Source: Paraburkholderia sp. CNPSo 3272
GTDB lineage: Bacteria > Pseudomonadota > Gammaproteobacteria > Burkholderiales > Burkholderiaceae
Direction of reading: 5' to 3'
Assembly: GCF_024206495.1 (NCBI RefSeq)
Contig: NZ_JAMBPQ010000005.1
Coordinates: forward strand, 248,001-312,000
DNA: 64,000 nt
Shown piece after piece: positions 29,920 through 38,821 of this stretch (its first letter is position 1; each line of letters opens with the position of its first letter). Below the pieces are notes generated by a model, which searched no databases, was not told where the DNA came from, and worked only from the letters and a program-made list of their open reading frames with translations. Position numbers and translations under genes: made by a program.

Positions 29920-30504
29920 TCAGCGCTGCGTCGACTGCACGAGCCGCGCGAGGCGCGAGCGGTTGCTGACACCGAGTTTCTGAAATGATCGATCGAGATG
30001 GGTGCGCACGGTCGTATAGGAAATGCCTAGCCGTTCGGCGATCTCCTTGTCGAGCAGCCCCTCCACCACGAGCGCGACCACATCGCGCTCGCGTCGCGTC
30101 AGGCGGCTGATCGCTTCGTTATCCGCAGTGGATGGCTCGGCCGGCGGCGGCTGAACGTGCCCCGTCTGCGCGCGCGAGCGCGCCAGCGCAGCGATGAAAG
30201 CCGGGCGCACCAGATCGAAAAACACCAGCTCCCGATCGGAAAAATGCTCGCGCCGCTTGCCGCGCCCAACGCGCAGATGATCGAGATGCTCTTCGCCCGA
30301 CCAGACGAACAGGTCCGCGCCCGCATGCAGGCCGTCGGCGCGCAGCAGCTCGAGCAGGCGCCGCCCCACCTCGAGACGCAAGGCGCCCTCGGGCAAGATA
30401 TGGTCGGCCAGCAGCTTGAAGACGTCGGCGATCAACGCGAGTTCGCGGCTCGTCAGGTCCATGCTCGGGTGCGATGAGAAGTGGGCGCGCGCCCCTGCTT
30501 GCAT
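29920..30504 (-). CDS. LuxR-type transcriptional regulator
   Basis: A 194-residue regulator with a C-terminal LuxR helix-turn-helix (LTRRERDVVALVVEGLLDKE then LGISYTTVRTHLDRSFQKLG). The first ~115 residues are not a response-regulator receiver domain. Start at 30504 or at the in-frame ATG 30462; neither has a clear ribosome binding site. It converges with the monooxygenase/DUF2783 pair, and both lie close to copies of one sequence motif. It is likely the second regulator of this cluster. Confidence 0.85.
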   Translation of the reverse strand: MQAGARAHFSSHPSMDLTSRELALIADVFKLLADHILPEGALRLEVGRRLLELLRADGLHAGADLFVWSGEEHLDHLRVGRGKRREHFSDRELVFFDLVRPAFIAALARSRAQTGHVQPPPAEPSTADNEAISRLTRRERDVVALVVEGLLDKEIAERLGISYTTVRTHLDRSFQKLGVSNRSRLARLVQSTQR

Positions 30505-30592
30505 GGCGGCGCAAACGTCAGAGCTTAGTGCCTGACGGATTCAATATGCAGTGCGACTTGTGAAGCGTGAAGCGGGCATGCCGAAAAGAAAA

Positions 30593-30614
30593 TGGGGCGG
30601 CAAACGCCGCCCCA
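30593..30614 (-). terminator. Rho-independent terminator on the minus strand
   Basis: A 9-bp stem TGGGGCGGC / GCCGCCCCA with a four-base AAAC loop. On the minus strand it is followed by TTTTCTTTTC. It could end the ggt transcript about 190 bases after its stop, or act as an attenuator ahead of the LuxR-type gene. Confidence 0.7.
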
Positions 30615-30689
30615 AGAAAAACACACGCCGGCAAAGGGCTGTCTTCCGCCGGAGGTTGCATAGTACGCGATGAACCACGGAGCGGCATC

Positions 30690-30705
30690 CCCAAATTTGA
30701 GGACA
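30690..30705 (+). promoter_or_regulatory. Shared motif copy 2, upstream of LuxR-type gene
   Basis: CCCAAATTTGAGGACA matches the copy at 27861-27875 except for one inserted T. It lies ~186 bases upstream of the LuxR-type start. The core CAAATTTG is palindromic here but not in copy 1. Confidence 0.4.
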
Positions 30706-30806
30706 AACGCTCATGTCATGCAAACTTCCTCCACCCCATGCCAGGTTGCCGATGCGAAATGGTTTGCTTTCATGCACGGCGCATCGTTTCGCATCGGCGT
30801 TGGGTT

Positions 30807-32546
30807 TTACTGGATCAGGCGCGAGACGCCGCGGCCGCGCGGATCGGAAACCGCGTCGGGCGTATCGCCGTTGATCCGGATCGCCTGAATATCACCGTTG
30901 AAGTCCTGCGCCTTCAGCACATAGCCTTTCGCCTCGACCTGCCTGGCGAGATCGCCGTCGATCGGCGCATACGGCTCCCAGAAAATCGTGTTGGGCGGCA
31001 GCAACTGATGATGGAAGCGCATCGCCGCCACCGCGTCCTTCAACGGCATGTCGAAGTCGTAGTTGTTGTTGATGACCTGGAACACCGACGTGAAGATGCG
31101 CGACCCGCCCGGCGTACCGATCACGAGGGCCACCTTGCCGTCCTTCGTGAGGATGGTCGGCGTCATCGACGAAAGCGGGCGCTTCTTCGGCGCAATCGCG
31201 TTCGCGTCGCTGCCCACCACGCCGAACATGTTCGGCACGCCGGGCTTGGACGCAAAATCGTCCATCTCGTCGTTGAGCACGATGCCGGCGCCCGGCACGA
31301 CCACGCCTGAACCGAAGTAGCCGTTGATCGTGTACGTGTTCGAAACGGCGTTGCCCCACTTGTCGACCACCGAGAAGTGCGTCGTTTCCGCCTTCTCAGG
31401 CATCGAGGTGCCGAGGCCCGGTTGCACGCCCTTCGTGTCGGACGGCTTGTCGGGATCGACTTCGGCGGCGCGCTTCGCGAGGTACGCGTCGTCGGTGAGC
31501 TGCGCAACCGGCACCTTGTAGAAGTCGGGGTCGCCGAGATACTGCGCGCGATCCGCGAACACGCGTTTCTCGATCTCCGCGATCAGATGGATGTACTGCG
31601 GCGAATTGAGCGGCACGTCCTTGAATTGCGGCGCCAGCATCGCCTTCATCTTGAGCAGCTGCACGAGGCCCACGCCACCCGAACTCGGTGGCGGCGCGGT
31701 GATGATCTCGTAGCCGTTCCACTTCGCCTCCACGGGCTGGCGCCACACTGCCTTGTACTCCTGCAGGTCGCGCTTCGTGATGAGGCCGTGGCCCTTCATC
31801 GAGGCGGCGATCAGGTCCGCGGTCTTGCCGTCGTAAAAGTCCTTCGCGCCCTGGTTCGCAATGCGTGTGAGCACGTTGGCGAGATCGGGCTGCTTGAACG
31901 TCACGCCCTCCTTAAGGTTGCCGAAGTAGTCGTCGAAATTGGTCTTGTCGCCGAAGTCCTTTTCCGCGGCCTCGCGGCGCTTCGCGAGCTGCTCGTCCAC
32001 GACGAAGCCGTCGCGCGCATATTTGATCGCCGGCGCGAGCACCTGCTTCCATTGCAGCTTGCCGAAGCGTTTCTGCGCTTCCCACATGCCCTCGACCGTT
32101 CCCGGCACGCCCACGGCGTCGTAGCCGTAGAGGCTCTTGCCCGGGATCACGTTGCCCTTGTCGTCGAGGTACATCGTGCGCGTGGCGGCGAGCGGCGCGC
32201 GCTCGCGATAGTCGAGGAAGTACGGCTTGCCGTTCACGTAGAGCGTCATGAACCCGCCGCCGCCGATGTTGCCGGCTTCGGGGTATGTGACGGCGAGCGA
32301 GAAGGCGATGGCGACCGCCGCGTCGACGGCGTTGCCGCCCTCCTTGAAGATCTGCTCGGCGGCGTCGGCCGCGTACTTGTCGGCAACGGCCACGGCCGAT
32401 GCATTGAGGACCGCAGGGCGTTGCTGCGTATCCTTGGCAAAGGCCGGCGTGGCTTCGAGGAAGCCCGTGGACAAGGCGGATAGCGAAAGCAGTGCGAGAG
32501 CGGCAGCGGAAATTTTCGTTTTTTCAACCAGCTTCATCGAGTTCAC
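30807..32546 (-). CDS. ggt: Gamma-glutamyltranspeptidase
   Basis: A 579-residue periplasmic enzyme with a signal peptide (ending near PAFAKDTQQ). The Thr nucleophile that becomes the N-terminus of the small subunit after self-cleavage is in TTHFSVVDKWGNAVS (near residue 386). GNIGGGGFM and the PLSSMTPTI and GTPGGSRI substrate-loop motifs are also intact. It hydrolyses or transfers the gamma-glutamyl group of glutathione and related peptides. It is preceded by a DHA2 exporter on the same strand with a 125-base gap; no functional link is evident. Confidence 0.95.
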   Translation of the reverse strand: MNSMKLVEKTKISAAALALLSLSALSTGFLEATPAFAKDTQQRPAVLNASAVAVADKYAADAAEQIFKEGGNAVDAAVAIAFSLAVTYPEAGNIGGGGFMTLYVNGKPYFLDYRERAPLAATRTMYLDDKGNVIPGKSLYGYDAVGVPGTVEGMWEAQKRFGKLQWKQVLAPAIKYARDGFVVDEQLAKRREAAEKDFGDKTNFDDYFGNLKEGVTFKQPDLANVLTRIANQGAKDFYDGKTADLIAASMKGHGLITKRDLQEYKAVWRQPVEAKWNGYEIITAPPPSSGGVGLVQLLKMKAMLAPQFKDVPLNSPQYIHLIAEIEKRVFADRAQYLGDPDFYKVPVAQLTDDAYLAKRAAEVDPDKPSDTKGVQPGLGTSMPEKAETTHFSVVDKWGNAVSNTYTINGYFGSGVVVPGAGIVLNDEMDDFASKPGVPNMFGVVGSDANAIAPKKRPLSSMTPTILTKDGKVALVIGTPGGSRIFTSVFQVINNNYDFDMPLKDAVAAMRFHHQLLPPNTIFWEPYAPIDGDLARQVEAKGYVLKAQDFNGDIQAIRINGDTPDAVSDPRGRGVSRLIQ

Positions 32547-32671
32547 CCCATGATTCGGTTTGTTGGCCTACCGGAAACCTGCCTTGGCCTTATAGCACGC
32601 CAGGAAAACGATTGCGATCCGGCGATCCGCTGATTCCCCTGCCGTGCAAGACGGCGTCCTCCTGGCACGGA

Positions 32672-34075
32672 TCAGGCCTTGCCGCGCCGGCCGCGCGCAA
32701 TTTCTTCTCCGGCATCTGCGGGCAATCGCATCGTCACCGGAATGGACGCTACCGAAAAGAGCCCGACCACCAGAAACGCGGGCCAGAAGTCGGACCAGAC
32801 GATGGCCGAATGCCCTTGCACCCGGTGCGAAATCAGCAGCACGAGGCCCGCGATCGTCACACCGAGGCCGAGCGACACCTGCTGGATCACGCTCGCCACG
32901 CTCGTGGCGCGGCCGATGTCGCGCGTCGGAATATCGGCGTAGGCGAGCGAATTGAGGCCGGTGAATTGCAGCGAAGGAAAGATCCCGCCCGCGAGCACGA
33001 TGACCCAGATGAGCCACACGGGCATGCCAGGCGAGAACGAGCCGCATATCGCGATGGCCGTGCCCGCGAGCACTGCGTTGACCATCAGCGTGCGGCGAAA
33101 ACCAAAGCGCCCGAGCACGCGCGAGACGATCGCTTTCATGAAGATCGAGCCGAACGCCGAAGCGCAAGTGATGGCGCCTGAAGCGAACGCCGTCATGCCG
33201 AGCCCTTCCTGCAGCGTGAGCGGTAACAAAAATGGCACGGCGCCAAGTCCGATGCGAAACAGCGACCCGCCCGCCACGCTCGCATTGAACGTGGGGATGC
33301 GCAGAAATTTCAGATCGAGCACGGGTCGCTCGACACGTTGCGCATACAACCAATAGGCCGCCAGCAGCAACGCGCCGATCACGCACATCGTCACCGCGGT
33401 GCCGGTGGCCACGATCTCGCCGCCCACGAGCGAGAGGCCGAGCATGAACAGCGACGCCCCACCCGCGGAGAGCACGAAGCCGGCCCAGTCGAGCCTCCCA
33501 GGATGCTCCTCGTGCATGTTCTCGATATGCCGGTTCGCGAGCCAGATGCCGAGCAAGCCGATCGGAATGTTGATGAAGAAAATCAGCCGCCAGTGCAGAT
33601 ACGTGGTGATGAACCCGCCGAGCGGCGGCCCCACGACCGGCCCGAGCAGCGCGGGCACCGTAAGATAGTTGACCGCGCGAATGAAGTCCGATTTGGGCAG
33701 CGAGCGGAAGATGATGATCCGGCCCACCGGCACCATCATCGCGCCGCCGATGCCCTGCACGAAGCGTGCGGCCACGAACATCTCGAGCGAGCGCGAAGCC
33801 GCGCACAACAGCGACCCCGCCATGAAGATGCCGATGGCAGTGCGAAACACATTGCGCGAGCCGAAGCGATCGGCCACCCAGCCGCAGATCGGGATGAACA
33901 CGCCAAGGCCAATCACGTAGCTCGTGACGGCCAGCTTGAGTGTGATGGGGTCCTGGCCGAGATCGCGGGCCAGCGCGGGGAGCGCGGTGACGATGACCGT
34001 CCCGTCCACGTTCTCCATGAACATCGAGCACGCGACAATGAGCGGAACGATGAATGTGCCGAGGGCTAATGGCAT
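32672..34075 (-). CDS. MFS drug exporter, DHA2 (EmrB/QacA) family
   Basis: A 467-residue transporter with about fourteen helices, similar in layout to the one at 24.3-25.7 kb. Helix 1 reads FMENVDGTVIVTALPALARD, loop 2-3 is WVADRFGSRNVF, and helix 5 carries PALLGPVVGPPLGGFITTY. It probably exports toxic small molecules. A longer in-frame start exists upstream but lacks protein-like sequence. Regulation is unknown. Confidence 0.9.
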   Translation of the reverse strand: MPLALGTFIVPLIVACSMFMENVDGTVIVTALPALARDLGQDPITLKLAVTSYVIGLGVFIPICGWVADRFGSRNVFRTAIGIFMAGSLLCAASRSLEMFVAARFVQGIGGAMMVPVGRIIIFRSLPKSDFIRAVNYLTVPALLGPVVGPPLGGFITTYLHWRLIFFINIPIGLLGIWLANRHIENMHEEHPGRLDWAGFVLSAGGASLFMLGLSLVGGEIVATGTAVTMCVIGALLLAAYWLYAQRVERPVLDLKFLRIPTFNASVAGGSLFRIGLGAVPFLLPLTLQEGLGMTAFASGAITCASAFGSIFMKAIVSRVLGRFGFRRTLMVNAVLAGTAIAICGSFSPGMPVWLIWVIVLAGGIFPSLQFTGLNSLAYADIPTRDIGRATSVASVIQQVSLGLGVTIAGLVLLISHRVQGHSAIVWSDFWPAFLVVGLFSVASIPVTMRLPADAGEEIARGRRGKA

Positions 34076-34304
34076 GGGCAGGAACGACGATCAGCGTGGC
34101 TGATGGCGTAAAGCTGCCATTATGGCCCTTGTTGCGGGAAACGGGAACCCGGCAACAGATGAAGCGGTGCTCCTCGTGTGTGCGCCACGCAGCAAACGCG
34201 CGCGCAAAGGTAAAAGCCGCGAAGCCCGCCTCCACGTTCAAGCGGAGACAGACCTCGCGGCCTGATTCAAACAGTCAGCGTCGGGCAATCCGCGCAGATG
34301 CGCT

Positions 34305-35084
34305 TTACATAGCGGCCTGCTTCACGCGGCTCACCACGGGACGCAGCTGCGGCAGCACCTGCTCCGCGGCGCGCGTCACGTCATTGGGGAAGTCGATCTC
34401 GATCCACGGCGCGCCGGTCACGTCCGCGGTTTCGAACTCGCTGCCGCGTTCGAGCAGCAGGTCGCGCAGCGCTTCTTCGTGGGGCAGGTTCGCGCGGCCC
34501 GTATCGACGTAGCCTTCGACGATCTGCGCAAAGCGGCGCGCCGTCGCTTCGTTCAGGCGGAAGAAGCCCACCGACTCGCCGATCGCGTCGTATTGCAGAC
34601 CGACCGCCAGCTGCTTGCGCAGTTCGACGGGCACGCCGTTGCGCAGACACAGCTTCACGGGCTCGTCACCGGCTTCGAAGTCGCGGTCGATCAACAGACG
34701 GTTGGCCGGCGCCGCGCCCGCCACGAGCGGCGCGAACACGCGCTCGTCGTAGAGCACGTCGGCGTCCATCAACAGCACGTCGCCGCCGCGCGTGAGCGCC
34801 TCTGCCGTGCGATGCACCGTGAGCACGCTGCCCAGGTCGAAGCGCGGATTCATCACGACCTCGACCTTATGCGGCCAGCCGATGCGCTTGAGTTCGGCCT
34901 CGACCAACTCAGGCTGGAAGCCGAGCGCGAGCACGACTTCCGTCACGCCCGCCTCTTCCAGCAATTGCAGATGGCGTTCGAGCAGCGTCACGCCCTCGAA
35001 CTGCAGCAGACATTTCGGAAACTGTTCTCCAGCTTGTTGCTGAAGGCGCAGGCCGAGGCCTGCCGCGAGAATGATGGCGCGCAT
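34305..35084 (-). CDS. Sugar-nucleotide/choline-phosphate-type nucleotidyltransferase
   Basis: A 259-residue NTP_transferase-fold enzyme. The nucleotide-binding start is MRAIILAAGLGLRL, the conserved Lys is in FPKCLLQF, and a metal-binding Asp pair lies in LLMDADVLYD. Relatives include LicC-type CTP:phosphocholine and CTP:inositol-phosphate cytidylyltransferases. AGGA lies ~10 bases before the ATG. It is the last gene of a four-gene minus-strand operon with a CDP-alcohol phosphatidyltransferase, which would use its CDP-linked product. The actual head group is unknown. Confidence 0.8.
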   Translation of the reverse strand: MRAIILAAGLGLRLQQQAGEQFPKCLLQFEGVTLLERHLQLLEEAGVTEVVLALGFQPELVEAELKRIGWPHKVEVVMNPRFDLGSVLTVHRTAEALTRGGDVLLMDADVLYDERVFAPLVAGAAPANRLLIDRDFEAGDEPVKLCLRNGVPVELRKQLAVGLQYDAIGESVGFFRLNEATARRFAQIVEGYVDTGRANLPHEEALRDLLLERGSEFETADVTGAPWIEIDFPNDVTRAAEQVLPQLRPVVSRVKQAAM

Positions 35085-35112
35085 GCGCAAACGTTCCTTG
35101 GGAGAGAAAAGG

Positions 35113-36123
35113 TCAATCGGCGACTTCGACAGCGGGGACGCGCAAGGCGCGCCGGCGTTGCCAGCTACGTTCGCTGAAATGCAGATACAGAAGGCCCGGC
35201 AAGCCGAGCAGGATTTCTCTCGCGCGCTTGGCAAGCGAGAGCGCGAGCGCCGCCTCGGGCGGCAGGCCGACGAGCGGCGCGAGCAGCAGATAACCGCCCT
35301 CTTGCACGCCCAGCGAGCCAGGAATGGCGAAGGCCGCACCGCGAATCGCCTGGCCGATACTCTCGAGCAGCAGCGCATCGATCCAGCCTGTGGGATGGCC
35401 GAGAAAGCGCAGCGCGAGCCACACTTCCACCGTGCCCACGAGCCAGCCCGCCAGGCTCAGCGCGAAGCTGGCGGCCACGTGGCCACGCCGCGCGTAAAGC
35501 GACTTCACGGCTTCGTCGATGGCGTCGGCGCGCGTGGCGAGCGCCGACCAGTCGCGCTTGCCGAACACTTTCGATGCGAGACGCAGCAGGCGGCCGAACA
35601 GACCGCGGCGCTGCGCGACATAGAACAGCGCGATCAGGCCGCCGAGCACGGCGGTCGCGATCAGCGCGGCGACGCCGAGATCGCGCGGCGCGCCATTCGC
35701 GGCGTAGGCCGAAAAAAGCGCGATGCCGAATACGGCGAAGACGATCTGCGCGACGGCTTGCAGCGTCGTGCTCACGGTGATGGCCGCAGCCGCGTTGCGC
35801 ATTTGCATGCCGCGTTGCCCGAGTTGGCGCACCATCGCCACGGGGCCGCCGATCTGGCCCGCGGGCAACAGGCTGTTGACCGATTCTCCGGTCCACCGCG
35901 CGAGCAGTGCATCGCGCTGATCGACACGCTCGTCCTTGCCGAAGAGCACAGCGATCGCACCCGCGTCGAGTGCGAGCGGCACGACGTGGAACGCCGCGAC
36001 GAGGACAAGCCCCCAGCCGGCAGCCGCGAGTGCACCCGTTACCGACCCGAGTCCCTGCCAGGCGAGCAGCGCGATGAAGAGCGCCGTGCCGATCGACAGC
36101 AGCAGGATGGCGGCACGGCTCAC
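35113..36123 (-). CDS. Integral membrane protein, HpnL / lysylphosphatidylglycerol synthase-like flippase family
   Basis: A 336-residue polytopic membrane protein with about eight helices. The conserved GESVNSLLPAGQIGGPVAM segment matches HpnL (TIGR03476)-type and UPF0104 proteins. Such proteins are linked to flipping or transport of lipids, including hopanoids. The start is GTG at 36123, which overlaps the TGA of the oxygenase gene by four bases (GTGA), so translation is coupled. The gene ends 28 bases before the nucleotidyltransferase start. Confidence 0.78.
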   Translation of the reverse strand: MSRAAILLLSIGTALFIALLAWQGLGSVTGALAAAGWGLVLVAAFHVVPLALDAGAIAVLFGKDERVDQRDALLARWTGESVNSLLPAGQIGGPVAMVRQLGQRGMQMRNAAAAITVSTTLQAVAQIVFAVFGIALFSAYAANGAPRDLGVAALIATAVLGGLIALFYVAQRRGLFGRLLRLASKVFGKRDWSALATRADAIDEAVKSLYARRGHVAASFALSLAGWLVGTVEVWLALRFLGHPTGWIDALLLESIGQAIRGAAFAIPGSLGVQEGGYLLLAPLVGLPPEAALALSLAKRAREILLGLPGLLYLHFSERSWQRRRALRVPAVEVAD

Positions 36124-36929
36124 GCCTTGCCTCCGAATGCCTTGCGGAACACCTGGCGGAAACCGAAGTACGCGATCGCGTCCTTCATGTTCGAAATGAA
36201 ACGCCGCCACGGGCGCATGTGCGGGTTCGTCACGTATTCGAGCGTGAGCGAGACGCGCACTTCGCCTTCGAGGCTCGGCGTGACGCGATGGCGAAGCTTG
36301 TCGCCGTCGAACACGATGAGCGCACCCGGCGGGTATTGCACCGAACCCGGTTCATCCGCCTTGCTCGGGTCTTTCGTGTGCAGTTCGTAGTCGAGCTTGC
36401 ACGAAGACTCGTCGATTACGCCGAGCAGCACCGTATAGCGGCGGCCGTCGTAATACGAGGTGTCGTAATGCCAGCCGATATGATCGCCGGCGCGCGTGTA
36501 GTAATAGAGCGCGTAAGCGTGCGGGTCCTCTTCGGGCGACAACTGCAGGCGGTCGCCCGTGATCTTTTCGAGCCACGCGATGAGTTGCGGCGAGCGGTAA
36601 AGCTCGGCGATGTACGGCGCGAGGCGGTCGATGGTATGACGGCTCACGCTGCCGCCCGCCTTGTGGCCCGGCAGATAGTTGCGGTTGACTTCGGGAAGCA
36701 GCGCGTTGGCCGCGTCGATCAACTGTTGCGTGGCGTCGGCGGGCAGAAAATCGGAGAGATACAGGAACGAGCCCTGGCTCTCGTAGTCGTCGCGCAGGCG
36801 CGCGGTGTTCAGCGGTTGCAGCGCGCGGCCGATCGCGCCGTCCGGCTCGCCGGCCGCCGGGAGTACGGCGCGGGCTGGCGCGGGGACGTGCAGCGCCACG
36901 ACCGGTTCTTGTTCTGCTTGCAAGCTCAT
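36120..36929 (-). CDS. 2-oxoglutarate/Fe(II)-dependent oxygenase
   Basis: A 269-residue prolyl-hydroxylase-like enzyme. The iron-binding facial triad is visible: His154 and Asp156 in GWHYDTSYY, and distal His214 in KLRHRVTP; Arg225 in EGEVRVSLTL should bind 2-oxoglutarate. Relatives hydroxylate or halogenate small molecules, lipids or proteins. The ATG at 36929 overlaps the TGA of the preceding CDP-alcohol phosphatidyltransferase gene by four bases (ATGA), and the next gene overlaps it too. This tight coupling points to a common pathway, most simply hydroxylation of a lipid head group or acyl chain. Confidence 0.87.
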   Translation of the reverse strand: MSLQAEQEPVVALHVPAPARAVLPAAGEPDGAIGRALQPLNTARLRDDYESQGSFLYLSDFLPADATQQLIDAANALLPEVNRNYLPGHKAGGSVSRHTIDRLAPYIAELYRSPQLIAWLEKITGDRLQLSPEEDPHAYALYYYTRAGDHIGWHYDTSYYDGRRYTVLLGVIDESSCKLDYELHTKDPSKADEPGSVQYPPGALIVFDGDKLRHRVTPSLEGEVRVSLTLEYVTNPHMRPWRRFISNMKDAIAYFGFRQVFRKAFGGKA

Positions 36930-37627
36930 CGGCTGCTCCACACCTGGCTGGTTTCCTTGGCGGGGCGCAGGCGGCGCGTCACGCGCACATAGTCGAGCAC
37001 CACCCAGATGGCGAACAACGGCGCCCCGATCGAAGCCGCGATAATGAATTGCGACACGACGCCCGTCAGCGTGACAAGGGGTAGCAGATACAGCACGTCC
37101 TCAGTCTCGAAGCCGCCGGCGAACGCCTGCCGGGTGCCCGCCTTGCCGGCCATTTCCTCGATGCGCATGCGCAGGAAAAAAATCACGGCGACCGCGACGC
37201 CCGCGATGCCGCCGAGCACGGCCGGCGGCACGCGCCATTCGGCGCCGGAATGGGCGGCCACGACGCCGAGGCCGTAACCCATGCCGAGGAACAGCAAGAC
37301 GGTGACGAGCGCGTCCGCCGCGAGATCGTAGAGATGCCCGATGCGGCTGGTCTTGCCGCTGATACGCGCCAGTTCGCCGTCGGTATGATCAACAAAATTC
37401 GACAGTACGATTAGAAACGCGCCAATATTGACGTGCAGAAAGTCTCCGCGCGCCAGAAAAAAGCCGCCGGCAACGCCGATCAGGAGTCGCAGCGTGGTCA
37501 GATGATTCGGGGTAACACGCGTGGGTACAAGCGGGGTAACGAGCCAGCGCGCCGCGCGAGCGTCCCACGTACGTGGCAGCGGCACCGCTTTCGGAGCCAT
37601 TTTTACAGGTTTATCTTTTTTGGTCAT
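36926..37627 (-). CDS. CDP-alcohol phosphatidyltransferase
   Basis: A 233-residue membrane enzyme with about five helices. The full CDP-alcohol phosphotransferase signature is present: Asp80, Asp83-Gly84, Ala87-Arg88, Gly97, Asp101 and Asp105. It joins a CDP-activated group to an alcohol to form a phosphodiester lipid or compatible solute. The ATG at 37627 (or 37600) begins a Lys-rich cytoplasmic segment; a much longer frame upstream is not protein-like. It is the first gene of the four-gene operon. Its CDP substrate may be made by the nucleotidyltransferase encoded at the end of the same operon. Confidence 0.88.
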   Translation of the reverse strand: MTKKDKPVKMAPKAVPLPRTWDARAARWLVTPLVPTRVTPNHLTTLRLLIGVAGGFFLARGDFLHVNIGAFLIVLSNFVDHTDGELARISGKTSRIGHLYDLAADALVTVLLFLGMGYGLGVVAAHSGAEWRVPPAVLGGIAGVAVAVIFFLRMRIEEMAGKAGTRQAFAGGFETEDVLYLLPLVTLTGVVSQFIIAASIGAPLFAIWVVLDYVRVTRRLRPAKETSQVWSSR

Positions 37628-37846
37628 AACCGCGCAATATATACGCCTTCCAGAAATCTTGCAGGTATGGCGACGTTCGCCCCGCTTTTTGCTTTCGATT
37701 CTGTAAGGAAAAGCGGCGGATCGGCTCCCACAGGGCCGCCAAGCGAAGTTGTCCGAACACGCGTAGAGTGCAACCCTTCGCGCCAGCCCGGGCGTTGTGC
37801 GCCTCGCCGAAACCGGCGCGGCGCACGCACTTTCGCCATTCACGCA

Positions 37847-38281
37847 ATGAAACGCTTTACTTTTGCCGCCCTTTTTCTCGCTGTCCTGACGCTTCTGGCC
37901 AGCAATGCCGAGGCCGCCGTCATCGACGATTCGCTGACCTGCAGCGAGTCCGCACACGAGTTCATCTCGGGGCTGATCACGCAAAACCTGATCGATCCGA
38001 AGCCCATGAAGGTCGAAAGCAATTCGATCAACGCATTCTGGCCCGCGCATGGCCAGCGCATGACCGCCTATGGCTTCAGCGTGTTCGCCATCGTGGGTTT
38101 CCAGAAGGACGACCCGCTCTTCAAGACCGGCGACGGCACGCCCATCGCCCCTTCCGCCTACGGGGCCGTCGTGGTCGGCACCCAGGCCAGGGTGCAGGCG
38201 GCCCTCACGGCGGCGGGCAATAACGCCATCGTCCACCATGCCGGACCGCTATTGACTGCGATCTTCTGCAAGCAGGAGTAA
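37847..38281 (+). CDS. Secreted hypothetical protein
   Basis: A 144-residue protein with a signal peptide (MKRFTFAALFLAVLTLLASN, cleavage near SNAEA). The mature part has two cysteines, one near each end (LTCSES and IFCKQE), that could form a disulfide, and short motifs QNLIDPKPMKVESNS and FWPAHGQRMTAYGF. It diverges from the lipid operon with 219 bases between. I do not recognise a family. Confidence 0.7.
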   Translation: MKRFTFAALFLAVLTLLASNAEAAVIDDSLTCSESAHEFISGLITQNLIDPKPMKVESNSINAFWPAHGQRMTAYGFSVFAIVGFQKDDPLFKTGDGTPIAPSAYGAVVVGTQARVQAALTAAGNNAIVHHAGPLLTAIFCKQE

Positions 38282-38299
38282 GCGGGCAGGCTTTGAGAG

Positions 38300-38821
38300 T
38301 TACTCGATACGCCCGAAACCGCCTTCGGCCCAGGCCTCGGCGCGCGCCTTCGTGAGCTTGAAATTCGGCGCGACGCGCGCCTGGGCAAGCTGCTCGCCGA
38401 ATGCGTCGATCGCGCTGACGAGCGCGTAGGGCTCGTACTCGTCGGGAACGATGTCGAGCGTCACGTCCACATCGCCTTCGGCGGTGTGCACGCTCACGCG
38501 CTTGTGCAGCAGCGCGCGCAATTGCTGCTCGTGCCGGCGCAGCACCTCCGAAGCGGTCTTCACGAGCGTGTTGAACGCCGACGTATCGAGCGGCTTGGGA
38601 TTCTTCTTGTCACGGCCCATGGTCCAGGGGCCGACGAGTGCAGGCTCCGGCTCGCCGTCCTTGATCATTTGGACGGCCCAGCCGTCGTCGTCCTCGTTCT
38701 TGATCACGCGCGCGGTCCAGCCGTCCTTGCGCCACAGGCGCGCTTCCTGGATCACCTCGGCTTCAGCTGCGAGGTCATCGGCGGGGAAATTGGAATCGGT
38801 TGCGGGTGAGGAATCGGTCAT
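38300..38821 (-). CDS. Hypothetical cytoplasmic protein
   Basis: A 173-residue soluble protein. The sequence is mixed alpha/beta (ARLWRKDGWTARVIKNEDDD, GWAVQMIKDGEPEPALVGPW) and lacks a signal or membrane segment. It resembles conserved Burkholderia hypothetical proteins in composition but carries no motif that I can assign. Its promoter must lie in the long region upstream of the porin. Confidence 0.65.
   Translation of the reverse strand: MTDSSPATDSNFPADDLAAEAEVIQEARLWRKDGWTARVIKNEDDDGWAVQMIKDGEPEPALVGPWTMGRDKKNPKPLDTSAFNTLVKTASEVLRRHEQQLRALLHKRVSVHTAEGDVDVTLDIVPDEYEPYALVSAIDAFGEQLAQARVAPNFKLTKARAEAWAEGGFGRIE

Larger units (their letters stand above)
30505..30806. other. Intergenic region between LuxR-type gene and ggt
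   Basis: No gene is supported. The stretch holds a minus-strand terminator (30593-30614), copy 2 of the shared motif (30690-30705) and a 12-bp inverted repeat (GCCGATGCGAAA at 30749-30760 and its complement at 30788-30799) just past the ggt stop. Confidence 0.5.

Noticed and set aside
34305..37627. Phosphonate biosynthesis cluster
   Set aside because: A LicC/PntC-like nucleotidyltransferase is present, but no PEP mutase gene is visible in the window.
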